NCBI GenBank assembly: GCA_900550385.1 | Contig: URRZ01000001.1 | Coordinates: 1 to 64,000 of the forward strand | From: an uncultured Coriobacteriaceae bacterium | GTDB lineage: Bacteria > Actinomycetota > Coriobacteriia > Coriobacteriales > Eggerthellaceae | Length of the DNA stretch: 64,000 nucleotides | Reading direction: 5' to 3' | Part shown: positions 1 to 8,741 of the stretch, piece after piece | Layout of the letters: every line of letters begins with the position of its first letter | Numbering within the stretch: the first letter of the stretch is position 1 | The notes under the pieces: generated by a model | What the model was told of the DNA's origin: nothing | What the model saw: only the letters and a program-made list of their open reading frames with translations | Database searches by the model: none | Program-made: the position numbers and the translations under genes

Positions 1-951
1 CGCGCCCTGGCGGGGGGGGGGCCCCGCCCCGTGCCCCCCCCCACCCGGGGGGCCCCCCCGCGGGCGGGGGGGGGGGGCGGGGGGGCGCCGGGGGCGGGCC
101 CCACCGCCGACGCGCCCTGCGCGGCAGGCGGCGACGCTGCGGACGGGGCCGAAGGGCCCGAGGCCGAGGGCGAAGGCGCCGGATGCGCGCGGCGCTCCGA
201 CCGCTCGCTGTTGACCATGGAAGGCATCTGGGACTTCGCCATGACGGTGGACCTCGACGATGTGCGTGCGGTCATCGGGCGGCAGATCGCCTGCAACACG
301 GCCATCGCGGAAGAAGGCCTGGCGGGGGACTGGGGCGCGAACATCGGCAGCGTGCTTCTGTCCGCGTTCGGCGACGACGTGAAGGTGCGCGCGTGCGCGC
401 TGGCCGCAGCCGGGTCCGACGCGCGCATGAGCGGCTGCGAGCTGCCCGTGGTCATCAACTCGGGCAGCGGCAACCAGGGGCTGACAGCGTCGATGCCCGT
501 CATCGCCTACGCGCGCGATCTGGGGTCGAGCGAGGAGCAGCTCTACCGCGCGCTGGTGCTTTCCAACCTTACCGCCATCCGCCAGAAGACGGGCATCGGC
601 ACGCTGTCGGCGTTCTGCGGCGCGGTGTGCGCCGGCGCGGCGGCGGCTGCGGGCATCGCGTACCTGAACGGCGGCGGCTACAAGGAGGCCGTGCACGCTG
701 TGGTGAACGCGCTGTCCATCGTGTCGGGCATGGTGTGCGACGGCGCCAAGCCGTCCTGCGCGGCCAAGATCGCCATGTCGGTGAACGCGGGCATCTTGGG
801 GTTCGAGATGTACCGCGCCGGCCAGCAGTTCCACGGCGGCGACGGCATCGTGAAGAAGGGCGTGGAGAACACCATCGACAGCGTCTGCCGCGTCGGCCGC
901 GAGGGCATGCGCGCCACCAACGACGAGATCATCCGCATCATGCTGGAATAG
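1..951 (+). CDS. UPF0597 / L-serine dehydratase alpha-like protein (YhaM/CdsB family), 5' end missing
   Basis: Partial gene open at the left window edge. The last ~250 residues match the PF03313 serine dehydratase alpha fold. Visible motifs are NSGSGNQGLTAS, KTGIGTLSAFCGA and VCDGAKPSCAAKI, which supply the conserved cysteines that hold the Fe-S cluster in this family. Characterised relatives break down L-cysteine (cysteine desulfidase) or L-serine; the substrate here is not decided by sequence. Full-length members are about 430 residues, so at least a third is missing. The stretch translated from positions 1-100 is poly-Gly/Pro from G/C homopolymers and should not be trusted as protein. No start codon is assigned. 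It is convergent with the MFS gene that follows. Confidence 0.8.
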   Translation, partial: RALAGGGPRPVPPPTRGAPPRAGGGGGGAPGAGPTADAPCAAGGDAADGAEGPEAEGEGAGCARRSDRSLLTMEGIWDFAMTVDLDDVRAVIGRQIACNTAIAEEGLAGDWGANIGSVLLSAFGDDVKVRACALAAAGSDARMSGCELPVVINSGSGNQGLTASMPVIAYARDLGSSEEQLYRALVLSNLTAIRQKTGIGTLSAFCGAVCAGAAAAAGIAYLNGGGYKEAVHAVVNALSIVSGMVCDGAKPSCAAKIAMSVNAGILGFEMYRAGQQFHGGDGIVKKGVENTIDSVCRVGREGMRATNDEIIRIMLE

Positions 952-968
952 GAACGAGGTGCATGATG

Positions 969-1003
969 GGGCGTGAAAAGGGGACAGTCACTTTTTCACG
1001 CCC
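969..1003. repeat. Family A palindrome, copy 1
   Basis: The 11-bp arms GGGCGTGAAAA (969-979) and TTTTCACGCCC (993-1003) are perfect complements around GGGGACAGTCAC. It lies in the 60-bp gap between two convergent genes. The same core, AAAAGGGGACAGTC, returns near 21796, 56086, 56120 and 63179. A hairpin here could also end transcription from both sides. Confidence 0.75.
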
Positions 1004-1011
1004 GGCGGCCT

Positions 1012-2172
1012 CTAGCGGCGTGCGCGCTTCCTGCTGACCAGCAGGTAGATCGCCAGCCCGACAAGCGACATGGCGGCCATCGACGCGAACAGGTTGCCGT
1101 AGCCCAGAAGCGGCTGGACGCAGCCCATCGCCACCGGGCCGATGCCCACGCCGACGTCCATGAGCGCGTATGCCGTGGAGTTCGCGAAGCTCAGGCGGTC
1201 CAGGCTGGCCTGCTGGACGGCCATGGTCACGCCGCACGATTGGATGGTCCCCACGCCGAATCCCAGGAACATCGCGCCGCATAGCAGCATGGCGTCGTTG
1301 GAGGCGAACCCGATGAGCACGAAGGCGACCGCCGCCGAGACGAACGACGGGACCATCACGACATCGGGTCCCTTGCGGTCGAACAGCTTGCCGGTGAACA
1401 GGCGCGACACGAATGTGGCCAGCGCGTACGCCACGAAGAAGAAGTTCGCCGCCGTGGTGAGCCCCTCCTGCTGCGCGAAGGGCGACAGGTAGGTGAGCGT
1501 GGTGGAGTAGGCGAAGAACATCACGCCGATGACCAGCGAGATGGGCAGGGCGGACGGCTCGATGAACGCGCGCAGGCCGCGCGCGCCGGCGGCCTTGGGA
1601 GCTTGGACGCCCTTCGGGCGGAACCCCAGCAGCGCCACCATGTTGAGCGCGGCGGTGGAGAAGCACGCGATGAACACGGCCTGCATCCCCAGCGTGTGCG
1701 AGAGCGCCATGCCCACCAGCGGCCCGATCGCCGCCCCCAGCGTGGTGCTGAGCATGAAGTAGCCCACGCCCTCGCCCTTGCGCTCGTTGGGGACGATGGA
1801 GGTGACGATGGCGCTGACCGTGGACGACGACAGCCCGTAGAAGAACCCGTGGACGAACCGCAGCGCGATGAGCAGCGGCAACGCCATGGGGATGAAGTAC
1901 AGCGCCGAGAGGACGAGCTCGGCGACGATGCCCGCCGCCAGCACGCGGCGCGGCCCGAACTTCGCCATGGCGATGCTGGAGGTGAAGCGCGAGAACAGCG
2001 CGCCCACGATGAACACGCTGGCAGCGAAGCCCGCCAGCGCGGCGCCCACCTTGTAGGTGGTCAGGGCGTAGTCGGTTATGACCACCATCAGCACGAAGTA
2101 GTTCACCAGGATGAAGAGGTTGATGATGGCGCCTAGGATGAAGTCGCGCGACCAGAGCTTTTCGGTGGACAT
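1012..2172 (-). CDS. Major facilitator superfamily transporter
   Basis: A 386-residue polytopic protein of the usual 12-helix MFS size. The N-terminal half shows hydrophobic helices beginning at FILGAIINLFILVNYF, then the loop R-[FL]-x-H-G-x-[FG] region (RFVHGFFYGLSSS) and PNERKGEGVGYF, both typical of the MFS drug or sugar exporter branch. A central basic loop (PKGVQAPKAAGARG) separates the two six-helix halves. The start was set at 2172 because AAGGAGGG lies about 8 bases upstream; longer in-frame starts lack a ribosome site. A 10-bp hairpin lies in its leader. Substrate unknown; an efflux role is only a guess from the family. Confidence 0.85.
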   Translation of the reverse strand: MSTEKLWSRDFILGAIINLFILVNYFVLMVVITDYALTTYKVGAALAGFAASVFIVGALFSRFTSSIAMAKFGPRRVLAAGIVAELVLSALYFIPMALPLLIALRFVHGFFYGLSSSTVSAIVTSIVPNERKGEGVGYFMLSTTLGAAIGPLVGMALSHTLGMQAVFIACFSTAALNMVALLGFRPKGVQAPKAAGARGLRAFIEPSALPISLVIGVMFFAYSTTLTYLSPFAQQEGLTTAANFFFVAYALATFVSRLFTGKLFDRKGPDVVMVPSFVSAAVAFVLIGFASNDAMLLCGAMFLGFGVGTIQSCGVTMAVQQASLDRLSFANSTAYALMDVGVGIGPVAMGCVQPLLGYGNLFASMAAMSLVGLAIYLLVSRKRARR

Positions 2173-2221
2173 AGCTGCTTCCCTCCTTGGATATCCGATG
2201 CGCCGCGGCATCGGGCGGAAG

Positions 2222-2244
2222 CGTCCGGCTGCGGCAGCCGGACG
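2222..2244 (-). other. Hairpin in the leader of the MFS gene
   Basis: CGTCCGGCTG (2222-2231) and CAGCCGGACG (2235-2244) form a perfect 10-bp stem with a 3-base loop, about 50 bases before the MFS start. There is no U-tract, so it is either a leader structure or part of the spacer between the two minus-strand genes. Confidence 0.35.
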
Positions 2245-2287
2245 TCGATGATACTCTTTTTCGGGCGCGGCGGCGGGATTCTTCACA

Positions 2288-2335
2288 GGAAAGCAAACCG
2301 GGCTCGCGCGCCGGCGGCGGGGCGCGCAAGCCCGG
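2288..2335 (-). terminator. Probable terminator after the SLC13-type permease
   Basis: Reading the minus strand, CCGGGCTTGCGCGCC pairs with GGCGCGCGAGCCCGG (arms at 2321-2335 and 2298-2312, one mismatch), followed by TTTGCTTTCC. It stands between the permease stop at 2468 and the MFS start at 2172, so the two genes probably have separate transcripts. The U-tract is imperfect. Confidence 0.5.
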
Positions 2336-2467
2336 CGGCGTTTGGGGCTGGCTGGGGGGATGCGGCGGGGTCGGGGGGCTGGCGATGCCGGCGGCGGCTG
2401 CGGTGGGGTTCGGCTGGAAGCCCGCTGGTACGCAGGATCCGGCCGGGCGATGCTGGCGGGCTTTGTC

Positions 2468-3721
2468 CTATACCCCGACCGCCAGGCACACGGCCAGCAG
2501 GATCGCCAGGAACCCGAGGTTCAGTGCGGTGAACAGCGCCAGGTAGCGCTTCGTGGACAACGCGGCGATACCGGGGCGCTTCATTCCCCGCTTGATGGCG
2601 CGGAAATGGTTGAAGGCGATGAGGCTGGCCAGCGACGCCACCAGCGTGCCGGCGCCGCCGATGTTCACGCCCACCAGCAGGGATCGGTATCCGTCGGCGA
2701 ACGGCGCCAGCAGGATGGCCGCGGGGACGTTGCTGATCACCTGGCTAGCAAGAGCGCTGGTGACGAGTGTGCTCTGCGCGAGCAGCGATTGGAAGAAGCC
2801 CTGCACGGCGGGGATGCGCGCCATGTTGCCCGAGAACACGAAGAAGAACGCGAACGTGGCCAGAAGGCCCCAGTCCACATGCGCGAGCGCGCGGCGATCG
2901 GCCGCCAGCAGCGCGGCGAGCACCGCCGCCACGCCCGCCCACGATGGCACGATGCGGAAGACCATGCCCAAGGCGATGGCGAACAGCGCCAGGTAGAGGG
3001 CGGTCCTGCCCTTGGGAAGCGCCGCGGGGCGCGCCGGCTGGACGCTCTCGGCTTCGGCTGCCGCTGCGACGGAGCCGTCGGGGCCGGGGGATCCGCCGGA
3101 GGCCGCCGAGGGCTTCCCCGAGGCAGCGGCTTTTGGGACTTCCAAGGATGGGGACGGCAGGGGGGCGGGCTTGAACCCAACGAGGCAGCACAGCGCGATG
3201 AGGGCGACCGATACGGCGAACGGCAGTGCCATGGTGCCCAGGAAGTCGGGGAAGGGGATGCCGAAGCGCGAGTTCAGGAAGATGTTCTGTGGGTTGCCGA
3301 ACGGCAGGATCATGCCGCCCAGGTTCGCGGCGATGGCCTGCATGGCGAACATGAAGGGGAGAGCGCGCTCGTTGCCGGTCGTCGCCAGCGCCACGGTGGA
3401 CAGCGGCAGCAGCATGAGCAGCGCCATGTCGTTGGTGGCGAACATCGAGCACGCGAGGGTGAGCGCGATGAGCGCGCAACCGAGCCCGCGCAGCGTCTTG
3501 AAGCTGCGGATGGCGCGCTTCGCCACCGCGTCGAAGAACCCGATGTTGCGCAGCGCGCGCACGACCGCCAGCAGGCTGAACAGGCAGGCGAGGGTGTTCA
3601 GGTCGAAATAGCCCAGGTAAGCGGCGTCGGGCGGGACGAGCGCCATGGTGACCAGCGCCGCCAGCGCCGCGATGCAGGCGACGCCGTTGCGGCTGACGAA
3701 GATGCCGATGCGGCGCAGCAC
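2468..3721 (-). CDS. SLC13 / ArsB-CitT type anion permease
   Basis: About 417 residues with ten or more hydrophobic helices. The signatures MFATNDMALLMLLPLS and LGGMILPFGNPQNIF match the paired T-N-D and G-N-P-Q-N re-entrant loops of the citrate-transporter-like fold (PF03600), which includes ArsB, NhaD and dicarboxylate carriers. A proline/alanine-rich cytoplasmic loop of about 50 residues divides the halves, near codons written at 3010-3180. The GTG start at 3721 is preferred because GAGGAGGT lies 4-5 bases upstream. The ATG at 3763 is a longer alternative without a clear ribosome site. Transported ion unknown. Confidence 0.8.
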   Translation of the reverse strand: MLRRIGIFVSRNGVACIAALAALVTMALVPPDAAYLGYFDLNTLACLFSLLAVVRALRNIGFFDAVAKRAIRSFKTLRGLGCALIALTLACSMFATNDMALLMLLPLSTVALATTGNERALPFMFAMQAIAANLGGMILPFGNPQNIFLNSRFGIPFPDFLGTMALPFAVSVALIALCCLVGFKPAPLPSPSLEVPKAAASGKPSAASGGSPGPDGSVAAAAEAESVQPARPAALPKGRTALYLALFAIALGMVFRIVPSWAGVAAVLAALLAADRRALAHVDWGLLATFAFFFVFSGNMARIPAVQGFFQSLLAQSTLVTSALASQVISNVPAAILLAPFADGYRSLLVGVNIGGAGTLVASLASLIAFNHFRAIKRGMKRPGIAALSTKRYLALFTALNLGFLAILLAVCLAVGV

Positions 3722-3953
3722 GCGCACCTCCTCGCGAGTTCGGTTCGGTTTCGATTCCGGCATCGGCGCGGAGGCGCCGAGCCGCATAACTATAGCGCAT
3801 CGGAGGGCGGAATGCCGGCAAGCTGAGAGCAGCGGAGGGCTGCGGCGCGCGCCGGTCTGCGGGCGCCGGCGAGCTGTCGGGGTGCGGCGACCTGCGTGCC
3901 CCTGCCGTGCCGTCGGCCCGTTCTCCACCGGCTTCGCCCGCTGTCGTGCCGCC

Positions 3954-3982
3954 TTGCCACGGCAGGGCTCTTATGTGACAAT
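3954..3982 (+). promoter_or_regulatory. Promoter of tRNA-Val
   Basis: TTGCCA at 3954-3959 and GACAAT at 3977-3982 are separated by 17 bases and lie 45 bases before the tRNA 5' end. It fits a housekeeping sigma factor promoter. Confidence 0.55.
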
Positions 3983-4026
3983 GAGTCGCTGCGAGGGGCC
4001 CGTCCCCTTCGCGGCCGTCTTGCATC

Positions 4027-4101
4027 GGGCGATTGGCGCAGCGGGAGCGCAGGTCCCTTACAAGGACAAGGTCGGGGGTTCAAATCCCTCATCGCCCACC
4101 A
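4027..4101 (+). tRNA. tRNA-Val (anticodon TAC)
   Basis: The 7-bp acceptor stem GGGCGAT/ATCGCCC is perfect. The D arm has GCGC/GCGC, the anticodon loop CTTACAA gives anticodon TAC, and the T arm carries the TTCAAAT loop. CCA is encoded. The first anticodon-stem pair (G27-A43) is mismatched. A promoter lies upstream and a strong intrinsic terminator starts 12 bases after the 3' end, so it is transcribed alone. Confidence 0.96.
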
Positions 4102-4112
4102 GTGAAACCGCA

Positions 4113-4150
4113 GGCCATCGGGTTGTTTGCCCGGTGGCCTTTTCTTTTTC
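4113..4150 (+). terminator. Intrinsic terminator of tRNA-Val
   Basis: GGCCATCGGG and CCCGGTGGCC form a 10-bp stem (one wobble pair) with a short loop, followed by TTTTCTTTTT. It is the clearest terminator in this part of the window. Confidence 0.9.
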
Positions 4151-4427
4151 CCTGCATCCGGGGGAACCGGATCCCGCAAGCGCCCTGCTGATGGGGCGGC
4201 GCTATGCCCGGATCTCGTCTATGGGCGGATTGCGAGCGGGCAATCCACGTCGATTCCGCGTCGATCCCGCATCGCATTCGCGTGCGCTTCCCGTCGACGG
4301 CGTGTTCCCTTTGGCATGAAAAATGGAGGAAGCCCGTAATGCCGTGGCGAAAGGTCGCGGTGGCACACTGGCCCTGCAATCGGGATGGTCTTGCATGGGG
4401 CGGGATCGCGGGGGCGAGGGGGCGTGC

Positions 4428-5138
4428 ATGAAGCGCGGGAAGCTGACATTGGCGGTGTCCGTGATCTGCGGCGCGCTTTGCGCGGCATGCGTCGCGCTGT
4501 ACATGCAGGGCGTGCGCGGGGAAGCGGATGCGGCGCGGGCGGAGGCGCTCGAACGTTACGGCGGCGAGCAGCTTGAGGTGTGCGTGGCGAAGCACGACAT
4601 AGCCGCCGGCCAGGCGGTCACCGATGCCGATGTGGAGATGAGGATGTGGGTTGCCGACCTGCTTCCCGACGAGGCTGCCCGCAGCGTCGAGGAGGTCGAG
4701 GGCCGTGTGCCCACCTCTCCCATCATGGAAGGCGAGGCGGTTGTGCTCAAAAGGTTCGAAGGGCATTCCGCATCCTTGGACGTCCCCGACGGGCTGGCGG
4801 CGCTCAGCGTGCCCGCCAAGGACGTCCAGACGGTGGGCGGGGCGCTTTCCGAGGGGGCGGTGGCGGACCTGTACGCGGTCGGCGGCACCTCCACCTCGCT
4901 CCTTGCCCGGGACGTTCTCATCCTCGCCACCAGCTCGTCGGGCTCCGAAGGGACGGACGCCGAGCTGTCGTGGGTGACCGTCGCGGTCGAGCCGGAATCG
5001 GTGCAGGAGGTCATCGATTCGGCGCAAAGATCCGAGCTGTATTTCGCCGTGTCCTCGGATTCCGCCGCTTCGGGAGGCTCGGATGCGGATGAGGCGGGAA
5101 CGCGGGACGGCGCTGGGAAGGAGGGCGATGCGCGATGA
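4428..5138 (+). CDS. cpaB: Tad pilus assembly protein CpaB/RcpC
   Basis: 236 residues. It begins with a basic N-terminus and a single signal-anchor helix (LAVSVICGALCAACVALYM). A SAF domain follows at about residues 40-105, visible as CVAKHDIAAGQAVTDADV and later EGEAVVLKRF. CpaB proteins bind the cell wall and help stabilise the pilus channel. The C-terminus turns Ser/Asp-rich. The ATG at 4428 follows GAGGGGGCG; an upstream in-frame ATG at 4323 would add a non-hydrophobic 35-residue tail and is less likely. It is the first gene of the Tad operon and its stop overlaps the next start (ATGA). Confidence 0.85.
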   Translation: MKRGKLTLAVSVICGALCAACVALYMQGVRGEADAARAEALERYGGEQLEVCVAKHDIAAGQAVTDADVEMRMWVADLLPDEAARSVEEVEGRVPTSPIMEGEAVVLKRFEGHSASLDVPDGLAALSVPAKDVQTVGGALSEGAVADLYAVGGTSTSLLARDVLILATSSSGSEGTDAELSWVTVAVEPESVQEVIDSAQRSELYFAVSSDSAASGGSDADEAGTRDGAGKEGDAR

Positions 5139-6475
5139 GGCCTTTGGTGGCGCTTTGCGCTGACGAAACCAGTTTGAGGCATCCCGAGACGATGGGGCTC
5201 GACGGCGAATCCCTCGCCTTGCAAGGATGGCTGCGCCTGTTCTCGTCGGGCGAGGAGGCGCGGCGCTTCCTGAAGGAGGACCGCCAGGTTGACGAGGCGT
5301 GGGTGGTGTCATGCGACGACATCGAGCCCATCAACCTCGCTGCGACGCTGAAAGGCGACCGCCGGTCCCTGAAGGTGTGCCTGGTCTCCTTCCAGGGGAC
5401 GGGATCGCTGTTCAGCAGGGCGACGGCGGCGGGCATCGACGCGACGCTCACGCGGCAGGCGTTCGCCATGCGCTACGCGGCGTTCAAGCGGGTTCGCTCC
5501 GAGCAGCCCCGCGCTGAAACCCCCTATGCCGAGGTGCCGTGCGATTCGGAGCACGCTGATGGGAAAGTCGGCGACAAGGCGGGCGGCGGCATCCGCGATC
5601 TGCCGGATCCCGCCCCCTTCCAACCGGAAGAGCCTGCCGTTCTGCAGGCGGCGTCGGGCGGATCCGCCGTGCAGGCGTCGCGAGAGGGCATCTTGCTCCC
5701 GATCGTCAGCGGCAGCGGCGGGGCGGGGAAGAGCGCCGTCGCGGCGCTTGCCGCGATCCTCTCGCAATGCCGGGGGAAGAAGACGCTGCTGCTCGATTTC
5801 GACCTCCAATTCGGCGATATGCGCGAGATGATGGGGATGCCGGACGCCCTCGGGATCGACGAGGCGCTGGAGAATCCCGGCCTTCTGGCGAAGTTGGAGC
5901 CTTCGGGATCCCTTCCCGCGCTATTGGGCGCGCCTCGGCATTTGGAGGAGGCGGAGTCCGTCGTCGCTCGAGCCCCTGCTTTCCTGGAGGCGCTTCGGTC
6001 CCGGTTCGACGTGATCGTCGCGAACACGGGGGCGGCGTGGGCGGAGCAGCACGCGCTGCTTCTGGAGAGGTGCACCAAGGCGCTGTTCCTCATCGACCAG
6101 CGCGCATCCTCGCTCAGGGGATGCCGCCACGCGCTCGACCTGTGCGCCCGATGCGGCATCGCCGCCAGCCCGTTCCTGTTCGCGGTGAACTTCTGCTCGA
6201 AGGGCGCCCCGCTCTCCTCCATCGACGTCTCGTGCGCCCTGCGCGGTGCGGAGGTGATCGAGCTCGCCGACGGCGGGATCGAGGTGGACGGCGCGCTCAC
6301 CGAGGGAAGGCCGCTCGACCTCGTCGAAGGCCGCAACCCGCTCTGCCGCAGCATCGACGCGTTCCTCGAAGGGCTCATCCCCTCGACGGAGGGGGCGTTC
6401 GGCCATGTCGAAGGGTCGCTCGCGGCCCTAAGGGGGCTGTTCGGGCGCAAGCGGAGGAAGCGGGGTGCGGCATGA
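5135..6475 (+). CDS. cpaE: CpaE/TadZ-like pilus localisation ATPase
   Basis: 446 residues. The first ~130 form an atypical receiver-like domain with no obvious phospho-acceptor cluster. A Ser/Pro linker follows, then a MinD/ParA-type P-loop at about residues 190-440. The deviant Walker A reads SGSGGAGKSAVAA and the second motif LLLDFDLQFGD. Such proteins place the Tad machine at a cell site and interact with the CpaF motor. The start overlaps the cpaB stop by four bases and the stop overlaps the cpaF start, so translation is coupled. Confidence 0.85.
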   Translation: MRPLVALCADETSLRHPETMGLDGESLALQGWLRLFSSGEEARRFLKEDRQVDEAWVVSCDDIEPINLAATLKGDRRSLKVCLVSFQGTGSLFSRATAAGIDATLTRQAFAMRYAAFKRVRSEQPRAETPYAEVPCDSEHADGKVGDKAGGGIRDLPDPAPFQPEEPAVLQAASGGSAVQASREGILLPIVSGSGGAGKSAVAALAAILSQCRGKKTLLLDFDLQFGDMREMMGMPDALGIDEALENPGLLAKLEPSGSLPALLGAPRHLEEAESVVARAPAFLEALRSRFDVIVANTGAAWAEQHALLLERCTKALFLIDQRASSLRGCRHALDLCARCGIAASPFLFAVNFCSKGAPLSSIDVSCALRGAEVIELADGGIEVDGALTEGRPLDLVEGRNPLCRSIDAFLEGLIPSTEGAFGHVEGSLAALRGLFGRKRRKRGAA

Positions 6476-7794
6476 CGTTGCAAGAGCGCGTGCGCCGTGC
6501 CGGAAACGCCGGCGTCGAAGAGGGGGCGCGCGGCTGCGCCGATCTGGACATGCTGCGCGAGCAGGTGCGTTCGATCGTGTCGGCGGACGAGGTGGCGGCG
6601 ATTTTCGCGGCGAATCCCGAACGCGCTCGCAACGAGGTGCGCAGCGCGTGCCGCCAGGCCTTCGAATCGGGAGCCGCGGCGCTGATCGCGTCCCGCGAGC
6701 GCGAGGGCCTTATCGAGAGGCTGGTCGACGAGGTGTTCGGGTTCGGCCCGCTCGAGGGGATGATCCGGGACGAGACGATCACCGAGATCATGGTGAACGG
6801 TCCCCGCCGGATCTACTTCGAACGGGACGGGCACCTGTTCCGCAGCGCCCAGTCGTTTTCGGACGCATCCCAGCTGCGCGCCCTCATCGACAGGATCCTC
6901 GGCCCTTTGGGGAGGCGCATCGACGAGGCGTCGCCCATGGTCGATGCGCGGCTGCCCCAGGGGCATCGCGTCCACGCGGTCATCCCGCCCCTGTCGCTCG
7001 ACGGCCCGCTGCTGACGATCCGGAAGTTCACCGAGCACGTGATCACGCTCGACGAGATGATGGATGCGGGGTCGCTTCCGCGATCGGTGCGGACGTTCTT
7101 CCGGTGGGCGGTGCGGGCGCGCAAGAGCATCGCGGTGTCGGGCGGGACGGGGAGCGGCAAGACGACGCTGCTGAACGCGCTGTCATGCGAGATCCCGAAA
7201 GACGAGCGGATCATCACGATAGAGGATTCGGCGGAGCTCCGCTTCCTGGAGCATCCCCACGTCGTGAGGTTGGAAGCGCGCCCCCGCAATGCCGAGGGGA
7301 CCGGCGAGGTCACCATCAGGGACCTGGTCGCGAACGCCTTGAGGATGAGGCCCGACCGCATCGTGGTGGGCGAATGCCGGGGCGCCGAGGCGCTCGACAT
7401 GCTCCAAGCCATGAACACGGGCCATGACGGCTCGCTCACCACGCTGCACGCCAACTCGCCGGAGGAGGCTGTCTCCCGCCTGGCGATGCTGGTGAGGTTC
7501 GGAGCCGATTTGCCGGTCGACGTGATCGAGGAGAACATCGCGCACGCCTTGGACTTGATCGTCCAAGTGGAGCGCTGCGCGGACGGATCGCGGCGCGTCG
7601 CCTCGGCGGCCGAGCTTTCGTTCGACAGGGATGCGCGCCGCTGCGAGGTCTCCATGCTGTTCGAGCGGGACGGCGCCGGGGGCGCGCTGCGTTGGCGGCG
7701 CGTTCCGGAATGGGTCGGGCGATGGGCCCGCGTTGCGGGCGCCGCCACGGAGAGGGAGGTGGGGGAATGGGCGGACTCCCTGCTGTCGGCATGA
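6472..7794 (+). CDS. cpaF: Tad secretion ATPase CpaF/TadA
   Basis: 440 residues, the normal length for this hexameric motor that powers pilus extension and retraction. Walker A is SGGTGSGKTTLLNA (about residue 223). The Asp box reads IITIEDSAELR, Walker B is RPDRIVVGECRGAEALDMLQAM, and the His box is GSLTTLHANS. The N-terminal part carries DETITEIMVNGPRRIYFERDG, diagnostic for CpaF. The frame is open far upstream, but ATG 6472 has GGAGG nearby and makes the ATGA overlap with cpaE. It acts on the inner face of the membrane with TadB and TadC. Confidence 0.95.
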   Translation: MTLQERVRRAGNAGVEEGARGCADLDMLREQVRSIVSADEVAAIFAANPERARNEVRSACRQAFESGAAALIASREREGLIERLVDEVFGFGPLEGMIRDETITEIMVNGPRRIYFERDGHLFRSAQSFSDASQLRALIDRILGPLGRRIDEASPMVDARLPQGHRVHAVIPPLSLDGPLLTIRKFTEHVITLDEMMDAGSLPRSVRTFFRWAVRARKSIAVSGGTGSGKTTLLNALSCEIPKDERIITIEDSAELRFLEHPHVVRLEARPRNAEGTGEVTIRDLVANALRMRPDRIVVGECRGAEALDMLQAMNTGHDGSLTTLHANSPEEAVSRLAMLVRFGADLPVDVIEENIAHALDLIVQVERCADGSRRVASAAELSFDRDARRCEVSMLFERDGAGGALRWRRVPEWVGRWARVAGAATEREVGEWADSLLSA

Positions 7795-8741
7795 TCGCCG
7801 CCGCATGCGCCTTCGCTTCGGGCGCTTGCGCCGTTCGCCTCGCCTTCGGTCGGCGTGCGCGACGCGTCCCCGATGCGCTGCTCGTCGCCGAGGGGGTGCG
7901 GACCGGGTGGCTGGCCTCGCGCCTGCGCCGAGGGGCCGGCGCATTCCTTCCCCCTGCCCGCCTCTTGCTGAAAAGCGCGAGGGCGGCGGAATGGGCGAAG
8001 GACGCCGTCTCCTTGTGCGAGGAGAAGGGGTATCGGACCGATCGGGAGGCGCTGATCTCGTTCGCGTGCGCATCGCTTTGCGCCGTCGCGGCGATCGTCG
8101 GCATCGCGACGCAGTCGCTCGCCGCCGCCGCGGCCGTCCCGGCCTGTATCGCCGCCATGGTGGCGGCGAGCGTGCGGGGTGCCTGCGACGCCCGCCGCGA
8201 GGCGGTGAGGGAGTCGGTGCCCGACCTGCTGCGCTCGATGGAGGCGTGCTTCCAGACGGGCTACACCCTTGTGCAGGCGTTCGAGCAGGTCGCGAAGGAG
8301 GCCGAAGGCCCTCTGCGCGGGGCGTTCCTTCGCGCCGCGCATCTGCTCGAGGCGGGCCGCCCAGCATCCGAGGCGCTTGCCTCCCTGCGCGACGACGCCC
8401 TTCTGCCCGAGCTGTCCTTCGTGGCGGCGGCGCTGCAGGTCCAGCACGAAACGGGCGGGAGCTTGAAGCAGGTCCTGGACGCCGCGCGCGAGACGGTGGA
8501 GGGGGAGATCGAGCTGAAGAGGGCGCTTCGCGTCCATACGGCGCAGGCGAAGCTGTCCGCGCGCATCGTGAGCGTGATGCCTTTGATCCTGGTGGCGCTG
8601 TTCTCGGTCGTGAGCGAGGGGTTCCTCGAGCCCTTCTTCGAAAGCCCCGTCGGGATCGCCCTGCTCGCGCTTGCCGTCGGCATGCAGGTGGCGGGCATCG
8701 CGATGGTGCGTCGCATGCTGGCGGTGGAGGTGTCGCTGTGA
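7767..8741 (+). CDS. tadB: Tad membrane platform protein TadB
   Basis: 324 residues with an N-terminal helix, a pair of central helices (FACASLCAVAAIVGIAT and AAAVPACIAAMVAAS), a cytoplasmic type II secretion F domain (VPDLLRSMEACFQTGYTLVQAFEQVA) and a C-terminal helix pair. The start at 7767 has GGGAGG seven bases upstream and overlaps cpaF by 28 bases. A second ATG at 7791 gives a clean ATGA overlap but no ribosome site. TadB and TadC together form the inner-membrane platform on which CpaF works. Confidence 0.88.
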   Translation: MGGLPAVGMIAAACAFASGACAVRLAFGRRARRVPDALLVAEGVRTGWLASRLRRGAGAFLPPARLLLKSARAAEWAKDAVSLCEEKGYRTDREALISFACASLCAVAAIVGIATQSLAAAAAVPACIAAMVAASVRGACDARREAVRESVPDLLRSMEACFQTGYTLVQAFEQVAKEAEGPLRGAFLRAAHLLEAGRPASEALASLRDDALLPELSFVAAALQVQHETGGSLKQVLDAARETVEGEIELKRALRVHTAQAKLSARIVSVMPLILVALFSVVSEGFLEPFFESPVGIALLALAVGMQVAGIAMVRRMLAVEVSL

